Part shown: one piece after another, positions 32,201-40,298 of the stretch
How the letters are laid out: every line of letters starts with the position of its first letter
Numbering within the stretch: the stretch's first letter is position 1
DNA from: Paramagnetospirillum magnetotacticum MS-1
GTDB lineage: Bacteria; Pseudomonadota; Alphaproteobacteria; Rhodospirillales; Magnetospirillaceae
Direction of reading: 5' to 3'
Length of the DNA stretch: 64,000 bases
Assembly: GCF_000829825.1 (NCBI RefSeq)
Contig: NZ_JXSL01000019.1
Location: forward strand, 1-64,000
The notes under the pieces: model-generated
The model's database searches: none
The model's input: the letters and a program-made list of their open reading frames with translations, nothing else
What the model was told of the DNA's origin: nothing
Position numbers and translations under genes: made by a program

Positions 32201-34515
32201 TCAGCATTGGCCGCGAGCAGATGGTGGAACTGTCCTCGTTTGGCGACAAGGATGTGCGGGCGGTGCTGCGCGATGTCCGTGGCCGCGAGATCGGCAGGTC
32301 CGATGATCGTCCCGATGACTGGAACTTCAACATCGCCAACCGTCTGTCGCCCGGATTCTATGTCCTGGCGGTGGAGCCGGTGGGAACCGATACGGCCGAA
32401 ACCACGGTCAGACTGGATGGCCTGGCCGAAGTGGAGGAGCCGCCCATGACGGCATCCGGCCAGCGGGATCTGGTGGGCGGCGCGGTGCATATCCTGCCGT
32501 TGGACCCTGGCCCGGCTTCATCCCTGCTGGTCGCCCAGGCCCAGTCGCGCGACAGTGCCGGTCTGATGCTGGAACGCAGGGATGCGAATGGTGACTGGCG
32601 CAGCGTGGGAAGCGCCTCGGGGCGGCGCGCGGTTCTGGCCCTGCCCCATGGGGGAGAGGCGAAGGAATCCTATCGGCTGCGGGTGTGGTCGCTCGATCAT
32701 GCCTCCCGGCCCATCACCGTTTCCGTGCACTCCGTGTCCTTGCCCGCCAGTTCCGAGCAAGCCCTGGCCGATGGTCTGACCCTGGCTCGGATTCCCGGCC
32801 TGGACCCGCCGGTCGCGGCGGCGGAGATTCATCTGGACCGGCCGGGCCTGTTTCGGTTCCGCCAGCGCATTCCCGGTCTGACTTGGGCATCCGTTTCGGA
32901 CCATCACGCCCTTCGCGGCGGTGCTGAGGTGGTGATGGCGGGGAGCCCGCGTCTGTGGCTGGTGGGTGAAACCGGGGCCGGGCTCACGGTGACGGCCCGG
33001 CGAATCACCCCCGATGCCTCGGTGCCGCTGGCCCTCACCTTGGATGATGGCGAAACCGCCGTCTGGCCGCTCGATGACAAGGCGGCCGCGCCGCTGCTGC
33101 TTTTGGCCCAATCGCGGGTGGGGCAACCCGGTGTGGCGCTGGGTCCGATCGAGGCCATGGGCGATGCCCGGACCGGCGGTGCGGGCGATGGCGTCGCGGT
33201 GGCGGTGCTGACCGATCCCGCCGCCGTCAAGGGGGCCATGGTCCGCCTGTGGCGGGCGGATGGTGAAGGCACGGCCTTGCCCTTGTTGCTGCGGCAGGTC
33301 TCGTTTGCCGCCATGACCCGCGACCGTCTCGACTGGGGGCTGGGCGACGGACAGGTGGCTGGCGGCGCGGGACGCGACTATGCCCTGCCGGTTGGGCGAA
33401 AGCGCCTCGAACTGGCCTTGCCGCCCCAGGTGGTGGCCGTGCTGATGGAGAACGGGCAGGCGGCGCGGACGCTGTGGTCGGCAGAGCAGGGACTTTCCGT
33501 GACGGTGGACAGTTCGGCCGATCGCTTGCTGCTGCTCAATACCGGCGGCGAGGTCGGGCTTTACGGGGTGCAGATATCCCAAGCCGGAACTGTCGATGAC
33601 CGGTTGAAGCCGGGCGGGCTGGTCAAGCGATGGCTGCCCAGCGCGGGAAGTCTGAGGCTGGAACTGGAGATTCCCCCGGCTCTGCGCGGCAAGGGGCTGG
33701 TGGTGCAGGTCTCGGGGCAGGCCGATGGCGCCCGTCTGATCCAGAAGGATGGGGTGGTGCGGACCGGAACGCGCCTTGCCGTGGACGACGATGCGGTTCT
33801 GGAGGTGCGTTATCGGCCGGGATCGCTGGCCGTATGGCTGGACGGCTCGGGCGAGGAGGCATGGCCTCGGGCCGCGGAATCCGTGGCGGCGCCCTCCGTT
33901 CCGGGAACGGTGGCGCTGGCCGGGGACGAGGCGTCCTGGCGATTCGACAATGCGTCGCCCACTCTCTTGCATCTGCGCAGTTCCGAGCCGGTGGTGACGG
34001 GGCTGCGCCGACCCGGTGCCGCTCCCGTGGTGGCGGCGTCGCCCGAGGCGGCGGGTCTGCATGTCTTCATGCCCGAAGGCGCTTCGGTCGTGGGCTTGCG
34101 GTCGCTGCACGGTGGCCCCTTGGCGGGTTCGGTCCGCTTGGCCCGCAGCGAGCCCGTTTCCCTGGGCGAGGGGCTGGGGCCCCGGCTGCGCCTGGCGCCG
34201 GGCGATGCCCGCCTGTTTTCCTTTGACGTGGTCCAGGCGGGGCCGGTGGGCATCGGCATCAAGGGCTCGTCTGATTCGGCGCGGGCAACCCTGCTGGACC
34301 CGAAGGGCGGCGTCCTGGCCGAAGGCAATGTGGCCATGAAGGAACTGGCGGCAGGCCGTTACTTCCTGATGGTGGCCAATCGCGTTGATGCCTTGCCGGT
34401 GGAAATCCAACCGGCCCTGGTGGGATTGGCGAGGCCCGATAACGGTCCGCCCGAGGATGTGAAGCGGGCCTATTGGGCCCTGGTGGCCACCGAGGAAGAG
34501 GGCAGCAAGCCATGA
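29254..34515 (+). CDS. Large exported protein of unknown function, coupled to alpha-2-macroglobulin
   Basis: A 1753-residue protein, started at ATG 29254 after GGGGG. It has an N-terminal membrane anchor or signal (LVMVCAAAIAVAYFNWP) and otherwise appears periplasmic. No catalytic motif is recognised. It consists of many repeating beta-rich units whose ends read like PGRYGVTGGG, EPGRYRLQVMTLG, AAGDYRLKVRTI, SPGFYVLAVEP, similar to the pre-peptidase C-terminal (PPC) beta-sandwich, with acidic turns and very few Cys. Its stop overlaps the start of the alpha-2-macroglobulin gene (ATGA), so the two proteins are probably made in fixed ratio. It could be a scaffold for the macroglobulin; that is inference. 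Confidence 0.8.
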   Translation: MTKRATCGLSGAVRGLVMVCAAAIAVAYFNWPAPPQSLRADVPPTQSPEAEPNPSITIREAQGAAARPPSPGTSVSERIFTVARFGRYAVSAVSPYGSAVQLVDRMAGPGAEDGQAGKRDGRIDQFLGPGDHKVVLTSPQKVEAPAELQVKPFEEMNGATPPRLVELDTLSTQLGDIQQRSYWLEVTARRQVFLEAAGRHLADLRLWKDGTWLVDAAPVAEMVEPVPGRPLALRRLVADLNPGLYLVVAYGGPGTVWSDGSADTPMHLRWGIPSLPEAARRQMIAGPFGLDRWLVPKQVNYFRLELPEPGAAALDVVRYTDGQPQPGDHVVLDKTLREPVAEVRITDTAARHLVTVERAPGSSYVLQHHPSSRSYSFNGSGDYLVTALRPGSGEDDADLGAILTELGGDGSEKVVASSALRIRSDSAWKRRFNLLDTVTLFLDIAEPGRYGVTGGGVEAEIAVTPYVRSPDMKVRGPSVGGGVWTLERGLHVVTLTPRPEQRGILELTVKGDKGTQASEMAPPVTGASFAPVRMDGAKTYRLTLNQSLHQGNGALIRKLPLDMGGEVPLTLGAGETVTLPLSIPKGGLLEAVGEDERRLMVALPGAEAADRLEVTAGLHSVAFSNPTRAPVRASLRLTVPQAEAPPSVLPPVTAGMLAKVPVFPVLEAGKPRFLDLAARQSATFTVQVDRPALYRVETTGLLETEGNLRTQVLPSLASAASNGIGRNFLLQRYLREGRYQLTIAPKGSTAGHLGVSLASTPLRLGGDLTSGVPARASLDAGEALQYEVEVTEPGRYRLQVMTLGARPLIRLEDSEGWPLTTPEQTGDLERNLAAGRYRVVVLPQALPSRVVSLFQPVSEKQALAGHGPHVLPLGGSAANRWEEPAQGGERIDDLWTFTLPAAADLRLVLSDFMEAELERADGGAVAAFDHRRPFAGPLAAGDYRLKVRTIRPNNRVDYTVASEIRQLTEGRQVVVHAPAVIPISIGREQMVELSSFGDKDVRAVLRDVRGREIGRSDDRPDDWNFNIANRLSPGFYVLAVEPVGTDTAETTVRLDGLAEVEEPPMTASGQRDLVGGAVHILPLDPGPASSLLVAQAQSRDSAGLMLERRDANGDWRSVGSASGRRAVLALPHGGEAKESYRLRVWSLDHASRPITVSVHSVSLPASSEQALADGLTLARIPGLDPPVAAAEIHLDRPGLFRFRQRIPGLTWASVSDHHALRGGAEVVMAGSPRLWLVGETGAGLTVTARRITPDASVPLALTLDDGETAVWPLDDKAAAPLLLLAQSRVGQPGVALGPIEAMGDARTGGAGDGVAVAVLTDPAAVKGAMVRLWRADGEGTALPLLLRQVSFAAMTRDRLDWGLGDGQVAGGAGRDYALPVGRKRLELALPPQVVAVLMENGQAARTLWSAEQGLSVTVDSSADRLLLLNTGGEVGLYGVQISQAGTVDDRLKPGGLVKRWLPSAGSLRLELEIPPALRGKGLVVQVSGQADGARLIQKDGVVRTGTRLAVDDDAVLEVRYRPGSLAVWLDGSGEEAWPRAAESVAAPSVPGTVALAGDEASWRFDNASPTLLHLRSSEPVVTGLRRPGAAPVVAASPEAAGLHVFMPEGASVVGLRSLHGGPLAGSVRLARSEPVSLGEGLGPRLRLAPGDARLFSFDVVQAGPVGIGIKGSSDSARATLLDPKGGVLAEGNVAMKELAAGRYFLMVANRVDALPVEIQPALVGLARPDNGPPEDVKRAYWALVATEEEGSKP

Positions 34516-37500
34516 CCAACCTCCGTCGCCGCCTCTTCGCGGCCCTGGCTCTTCTGGTCGCCCTCCTGGCGGCGCCCGGATGGGCCGCCGACCAGCTTCG
34601 CCGTCCCGGTGGCGCCCAGGTGGTGCCCGAACATTTCCTGCGAAGCTGGGACCCGGTCACCGTGTTCTTCGATGCCGATACAGGCCCGGCCAAGGGCGGG
34701 GCGGAAGATCATCCCGAACGCGTCGTCACCCTGGACCCGCCCCATCCCGGCGCCTTTACCTGGATGGATTCCCGCACCTTGCAATTCCGCCCGACGGTGG
34801 CCTGGCCGCCCATGGGGCGCTTCGCCTGGACGGTGCAGGGCCGCAGGACCGATCTGGTAACCCTGATGTCCGGGGCGGTGGCGAGCATTCCCGCTGAGGG
34901 CGCAGGCGGCCTCGATCCCATCGAGGCCATCACCTTGTCGTTCCGCGAGCCCATCGCGCCCGACATCCTGGCCCGTCTGGCGACCATCGAAATCCGGCCA
35001 TTGCCGGGGGTTGGCGGCGATCGCGCCCGGACCCTCGACGCCGCCGATTTCGACGTCAAGGTGCAAGAGCGGCTGCGCTCGGCCGATCCGGCGGTCTATG
35101 TGCTGAATCTCCACCATCCCATCGGTCCGGGAAACCGGGTGGTGGTTCATCTCCGGCTGGCCCCCGATCAGGTGGCGGGCCATGAGGAGCAGCGCATCGC
35201 TTTTTCCACCGCCCAACCCTTCCATGTCACCCGGTTCGGCTGCCGCGATTCCGGCTATCCCTCGCTGCCCGAAGGTGTGTCCTATGCCAAGGAACGCGCC
35301 CTGCAATGCCCCGCCGACGAGCGCTCGGTGCACCTGACCTTCTCGGGCAATCTCAAACCCGTCGGTCCTGTCGAAGGCCGCAATCTGGTGCGCCTATCGC
35401 CCCAGGTGGATGGGCTGCGCTTCGAGACCGTGAACGACACGCTGGTGATCCGGGGGCGCTTCGAGGCCGATACCTTGTATCAGGTCCGCCTGGAACCCTC
35501 GGCCCTGTCCGATGCCAAGGGCCGCTTGCTGCATCTGGCGGCGGCCAATCAGTTGTATCTGTCCTTTCCCGCCAAGCCGGGCTTCATCAAATTCATGGCG
35601 GGCGAGGGGATCGCCGAACGGTTCGGGCCGCAGATGGTGCCCATGAAGTCGCGCGGCGTCGAACACATGGATCTGCGCATCCATCCCATCGACCCGCTGG
35701 ATCGCTCGCTGTGGCCTTTCCCGCGCGAGAACATGCTGATCGACGAGACCCGGCGCCCTCCGGCCCCGGGCGAGGAGCCCAAGCCCTGGACCGCCAGCTA
35801 TGCGGTTTCCGATGACATCATCGCCGAGCATATCCGGGCTTTCGGCTCTCCCTCCATCTCCGAACTGGTTCAGGTTCCGGGCGGCAAGGGGAATGCGACC
35901 ACCAGTTTCGGCCTCAATTTGCGTCCCCATCTGGCGCGGATCGCCGGGGCGGACAAGCCGGGCCATTATCTGGTCGGAATCCGCCGCCTTGAAAGCAAGA
36001 GCAGCCGCTACTGGATGCGCCTGCAGGTCACCGATCTCAGCCTGACCGCCGTGGACGAGGTCGACCGGGTCCGTTTCGCCGTGACTTCGCTGGCGTCGGG
36101 GCAGCCGGTGGCGGGGGCCTCTATCCGTCTGGAGGGCCGAGGCAATCAGAACAACAACAGCCTGCCTGTCCAATTGACCACCGGCGCGGATGGCACGGTA
36201 TCGTGGGAGGCGCCCGGAAATGTCGATGACATGATCCGGCGCATCGTCGTCGCCAAGGACGGCGATATCCTGGTTCTCGACCCCGCCCGCCCGCCCCGGT
36301 TCTATGCCGAGGGAGGCTGGCGCGACTCCGCCTATTACGAAAACTGGCTGAACTGGACGACGCGCGCCCTGGCGGATCGCAAGGAACTCCCCAGGGATTT
36401 GTGTCATATCTTCACCGAACGGCCCATCTACCGGCCCGATGAGCCGGTCCATATTAAGGGCTATGTCCGCAAGGGCCAGGACGGCAAGCTGGACCTGTCG
36501 GCCAAGCCCGGCACCCTGGTGGTGCGCGCCCCCGACGGCACCGAGTGGCGTTATCCTCTGGCGATCAACGAATTCGGCAGCTTCTACCACAAGTTCGACG
36601 CCAAGACCGCCGCCACCGGCATCTACAAGGTCAGCCTGGACTATAAGACGACCCCAGCTCCCCGCGACGAATCCGAGGACGAGGATTTAGCCGCCGAGTC
36701 GGGGGGCGGCATCTGCCATGTGGCCAAGTTCAAGAAAGAGGCCTATCGGCTGCCGCGCTTCGAGGTGCAGTTGCATGCCCCCCTCTCCGTGGGCCTCGAC
36801 GCCGCTTTCCCCGTGGGCTTGACCAGCGAGTACTATGCCGGTGGCGTGGTGGCCGACAGGCCTTTGCGCTGGCGGGTGACGCAGGTGCCGTTCGCCTGGA
36901 CGCCCAAGGCGCGGCCGGGTTTTCTGTTTTCGGCCGACCAGCGCTTTTCCGGCAATCAGCCCTTCCGTTCCAGCCCCGTCCTGGAGCGTGACGGCAAGAC
37001 CGATCCCCAGGGCGCCGCGCGGCTGGTCCTCGACCCCACCATCGAGGCTACCGCCCAGCCCCGGAAGTACATCGTCGAGGCCACGGTGGTGGGCGACGAC
37101 GACCAGAGCGTCACCAATACCCAGGAAGTGCTGGCGCTGCCGCCCTTCGTGCTGGGATTGAAGCTGCCGCGCTTTATCGAAAAGACCGACCGGCTCGAGC
37201 CCCTGGTGGTGGTCGAGGACGGCCAGGGCAAGCCCATCGCCGGTCAGAAAGTGACGGTTCGGCTGCTCAAGCGCCAGTGGAATTCCATTCTTCAGGCCAC
37301 CGACTTCACCCAGGGTTCGGCCAAATACGTCACCGAGACCGTCGAGGAGAAGGTTGCGGAAACCACCGTGAACAGCGCCGCCGAGCCGTTCAAGGTTCCC
37401 TTCCCCATCAATGGGGCGGGGGTCTATGTGGTCGAGGTCGAGTCCCAGGACAGGCTGGGCCGTCTGCAAAGCGTCAAGGTGGACCTGTTCGCCGGTGGCG

Positions 37501-40298
37501 AGCGCCCGGCCACATGGTCGCGCCCACCGGCCGAGGTATTCTCGGTGGCGCCCGACAAGACCGCCTATGCCCCCGGCGAGACCGCCAAGCTGGTGCTGCA
37601 AAGCCCCTTCCAGAACGGTCAGGCCCTGGCGGTGATCGAAGAACCCGACGGCCATAACCGCTATGAATGGGTGACGGTCAAGAATGGCTACGGCACCTTG
37701 GCGCTGGCCATCAAGCCGGAATACATGCCGCGCCTGCCGGTGCATTTCGTGCTGATGCGCGGGCGTCTGAAGGGCGACGACGATCAGGTCGGTATCCACG
37801 CCGATCTGCGCAAACCCGCCACCGTGGCGGCCACCCAATGGGTCACGGTCACGCCCGCCAAGAATCTGGTCAAGGTCGAGATTTCCGCGCCGCGCAAGGC
37901 TCAGCCCGGCCAGGATGTGGATCTGACGGTGAAACTGGCCGACGATCTGGGCCAGCCTCTGGCGGGCGAGGTCACCTTGTGGATGGTCGATCAAGCGGTA
38001 TTGGCCCTGGCCAAGGAGGCCCGGCTGGACCCGCTGCCCCAGTTCATCGTGCCGCGCGACAGCAAAACCAAATTGCGCGATACCCGCAATTCGGTCTTCG
38101 GCCTGCTGCCCTTGCAGGAGGAACCGGGCGGCGACGAGGGCGATGACGGTTCCCCCCTGCTGCGCGCCACTGTCCGCAAGAATTTCACGCCGGTTCCCTA
38201 TTACGAGCCGTCTCTCAAGGTGGGACCAAGCGGGACCGTGACCGTCACCGTGCGCCTGCCCGATTCCCTCACCAACTTCAAGCTGCGGGCTAAAGCGGTC
38301 AGCGGCCCCTCCCGCTTCGGATATGGCACCGGCGACATGCAGGTTCGCCTGCCGGTCCTGGTGCAGCCTGCTCTGCCGCGCTTCGTGCGCCCTGGCGACA
38401 GTTTCCAGTTGTCGGCCATCGGCCGGGTGGTGGACGGAAGCGGCGGGCCCGGACGGGCCAAGGTCAAACTGTCGGGGCTTGACCTGGCAGGCTCGGACGA
38501 GCGCGGCTTCGAGTGGCAGGCCAATGTCTCCCAGCGCCTGGACTTTCCGGTGAAGGTTCCGGTGGGGGCCAGCGGCAATGTGGACGTGACCATGGGCGTG
38601 GACCGGGCCACTGACGGCGCCAAGGATGCCTTCCAGGTTAGCCTGCCGGTCCTGCCCGACCGGGAAAAGGTGGCCGAGCGCACCATCACCCGGCTGAGCG
38701 CCGAGGCTCCGGTGGTGGTGCCCGCCGTAACCGAGGCGGTGCGGCCCGGCACGCTGGAACGCGATGTGGTGGTGGCAGGTAAGGAACTGGTGGCGCTGGC
38801 TGGTGGTCTTGACTCTCTGCTCCTCTATCCCTTTGGCTGCACCGAACAGCGGATCAGCCTGGCCCGCGCCGGTATCGGCACCCGCCAATTCGGCGGCGCC
38901 CTACTGGGGCCCGATGGTTCGGAGGAGCGGATCAAGGCCAGTATGCGGGCGACCCAGGAATGGATCGCCCAATCCGTGGCCGATAATGGCCTGGTATCCT
39001 ACTGGCCGGGCGGGCGCGGCTATGTGGCGGTGACGGCCTGGGCGGTGCAGTTCATGACCGAGGCCAAGGCGGCGGGGTTGGCGGTGGATCAATCCCTGCT
39101 CGACAAGCTGAGTGTGGCGCTGAAACAGTCGTTGCGCTCGGACTACCGCGACTTCGTCGACGGCCAGTCCTGGTCGGAGCGGTCCTGGGCGCTGGCGGCG
39201 CTGACCGGGGCGGGGCAGGGGGATGCCACCTATGCCGCCGAACTGGCGCGCAAGGCACCCAATCTGCGCGCCGAGGCCTTGGCCCAGGTTGCCTGGGCCC
39301 TGGCCAAATCGCCCGCTACCCCGGTCTCGATCCTGGGCGAGATGCAAAAGCGTCTGTGGTCCAATGTGGTGGTCAAGCTGGACAAGGGCCGGGACGTTTA
39401 TGGCGGCTTGCAGGAAGACGGAGGCCTGAGCCCGCTGATCCTGCCGTCGGAAACCCGGACCCTGGCCCAGATTCTGCGGGCCTCCATGGCCGTTCAGCCC
39501 ACCGAGCCGCGCAACCGCATGCTGGCCGATGCCCTGCTGGCTCTGGGCAAGGGCGATGGCTGGGGCAGCACCAACGCCAATGCCGAAGCCCTGCTGGCCC
39601 TGGCCGACTGGATCAAGGCGGGAGGGACCAAAGCGGGCGAGAGCGCCGCCACCATCGCCTTTGGGGCGGAACGGCGGCAACTGACCCTGTCCGATACGGT
39701 TCCGGCGGTGCGCCAGAGCATTCAGGCTAGCGAGGCGACGATCAGCCTGGGCGCTCCGTCGCCGGAACCCTTGGCGGTATGGGTGCGGACCAGCTATCTG
39801 CCCGAGGCCGATGGCAGCGCCCAGGCATCCGCCGCGCGCGGCTTCGCCGTGGATCGTGACGTGTGGATAGTGGCGGGCGATGGCGGGCTGACCCGGCGGA
39901 TCGCCCTGGATACCCATTCCACCACCATTGCTCTGGCGGTGGGCGAGGTGATCGAGGATCACGTCACCGTGGTCAATTCCGCCGACCGGGCCCATATCGC
40001 CGTGGTGGTTCCTTTGGCTGCCGGAATGGAGCCGCTGAACCCCGCCCTGGCAACGGCTCCGCCAGAAGCCAAGCCGTCGGAAGCGGTGACTCGGGCGCCG
40101 TCCTATGCCGCCTTCCTGGACGACAAGGTCAGTTACTTCTATGACGAACTGCCCAAGGGAACCTATCACTTCCGCCTGCGCAGCCGCGCCACCGTGCCCG
40201 GCCGCTTCATCCAGCCCGCAGCGGCGGCGCGCGCCATGTACGACGACACGGTGAACGGCAATGGCAACGGGGCGCTGGTGGTGATCGCGCGGCCATGA
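34512..40298 (+). CDS. Bacterial alpha-2-macroglobulin with thioester (YfhM-like)
   Basis: The 1928-residue periplasmic protein begins with a Sec signal peptide (RRRLFAALALLVALLAAPGWA-AD); there is no lipobox Cys, unlike E. coli YfhM. Macroglobulin beta-domains follow (FTERPIYRPDEPVHIKGYVR is the MG3-type segment), a bait-like region, and YPFGCTEQRISLARAG containing the CxEQ thioester (Cys codon at 38838-38840). An alpha/alpha-toroid region and a receptor-binding-like C-terminus complete it. It is thought to trap proteases that breach the outer membrane, working with PBP1C. Overlaps upstream and downstream genes by 4 bases. Confidence 0.93.
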   Translation: MTNLRRRLFAALALLVALLAAPGWAADQLRRPGGAQVVPEHFLRSWDPVTVFFDADTGPAKGGAEDHPERVVTLDPPHPGAFTWMDSRTLQFRPTVAWPPMGRFAWTVQGRRTDLVTLMSGAVASIPAEGAGGLDPIEAITLSFREPIAPDILARLATIEIRPLPGVGGDRARTLDAADFDVKVQERLRSADPAVYVLNLHHPIGPGNRVVVHLRLAPDQVAGHEEQRIAFSTAQPFHVTRFGCRDSGYPSLPEGVSYAKERALQCPADERSVHLTFSGNLKPVGPVEGRNLVRLSPQVDGLRFETVNDTLVIRGRFEADTLYQVRLEPSALSDAKGRLLHLAAANQLYLSFPAKPGFIKFMAGEGIAERFGPQMVPMKSRGVEHMDLRIHPIDPLDRSLWPFPRENMLIDETRRPPAPGEEPKPWTASYAVSDDIIAEHIRAFGSPSISELVQVPGGKGNATTSFGLNLRPHLARIAGADKPGHYLVGIRRLESKSSRYWMRLQVTDLSLTAVDEVDRVRFAVTSLASGQPVAGASIRLEGRGNQNNNSLPVQLTTGADGTVSWEAPGNVDDMIRRIVVAKDGDILVLDPARPPRFYAEGGWRDSAYYENWLNWTTRALADRKELPRDLCHIFTERPIYRPDEPVHIKGYVRKGQDGKLDLSAKPGTLVVRAPDGTEWRYPLAINEFGSFYHKFDAKTAATGIYKVSLDYKTTPAPRDESEDEDLAAESGGGICHVAKFKKEAYRLPRFEVQLHAPLSVGLDAAFPVGLTSEYYAGGVVADRPLRWRVTQVPFAWTPKARPGFLFSADQRFSGNQPFRSSPVLERDGKTDPQGAARLVLDPTIEATAQPRKYIVEATVVGDDDQSVTNTQEVLALPPFVLGLKLPRFIEKTDRLEPLVVVEDGQGKPIAGQKVTVRLLKRQWNSILQATDFTQGSAKYVTETVEEKVAETTVNSAAEPFKVPFPINGAGVYVVEVESQDRLGRLQSVKVDLFAGGERPATWSRPPAEVFSVAPDKTAYAPGETAKLVLQSPFQNGQALAVIEEPDGHNRYEWVTVKNGYGTLALAIKPEYMPRLPVHFVLMRGRLKGDDDQVGIHADLRKPATVAATQWVTVTPAKNLVKVEISAPRKAQPGQDVDLTVKLADDLGQPLAGEVTLWMVDQAVLALAKEARLDPLPQFIVPRDSKTKLRDTRNSVFGLLPLQEEPGGDEGDDGSPLLRATVRKNFTPVPYYEPSLKVGPSGTVTVTVRLPDSLTNFKLRAKAVSGPSRFGYGTGDMQVRLPVLVQPALPRFVRPGDSFQLSAIGRVVDGSGGPGRAKVKLSGLDLAGSDERGFEWQANVSQRLDFPVKVPVGASGNVDVTMGVDRATDGAKDAFQVSLPVLPDREKVAERTITRLSAEAPVVVPAVTEAVRPGTLERDVVVAGKELVALAGGLDSLLLYPFGCTEQRISLARAGIGTRQFGGALLGPDGSEERIKASMRATQEWIAQSVADNGLVSYWPGGRGYVAVTAWAVQFMTEAKAAGLAVDQSLLDKLSVALKQSLRSDYRDFVDGQSWSERSWALAALTGAGQGDATYAAELARKAPNLRAEALAQVAWALAKSPATPVSILGEMQKRLWSNVVVKLDKGRDVYGGLQEDGGLSPLILPSETRTLAQILRASMAVQPTEPRNRMLADALLALGKGDGWGSTNANAEALLALADWIKAGGTKAGESAATIAFGAERRQLTLSDTVPAVRQSIQASEATISLGAPSPEPLAVWVRTSYLPEADGSAQASAARGFAVDRDVWIVAGDGGLTRRIALDTHSTTIALAVGEVIEDHVTVVNSADRAHIAVVVPLAAGMEPLNPALATAPPEAKPSEAVTRAPSYAAFLDDKVSYFYDELPKGTYHFRLRSRATVPGRFIQPAAAARAMYDDTVNGNGNGALVVIARP

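Noticed and set aside
29665-32490. 941-codon frame on the minus strand
   Set aside because: Opposite strand of the large exported protein gene, with no ribosome site and shadow-type composition.
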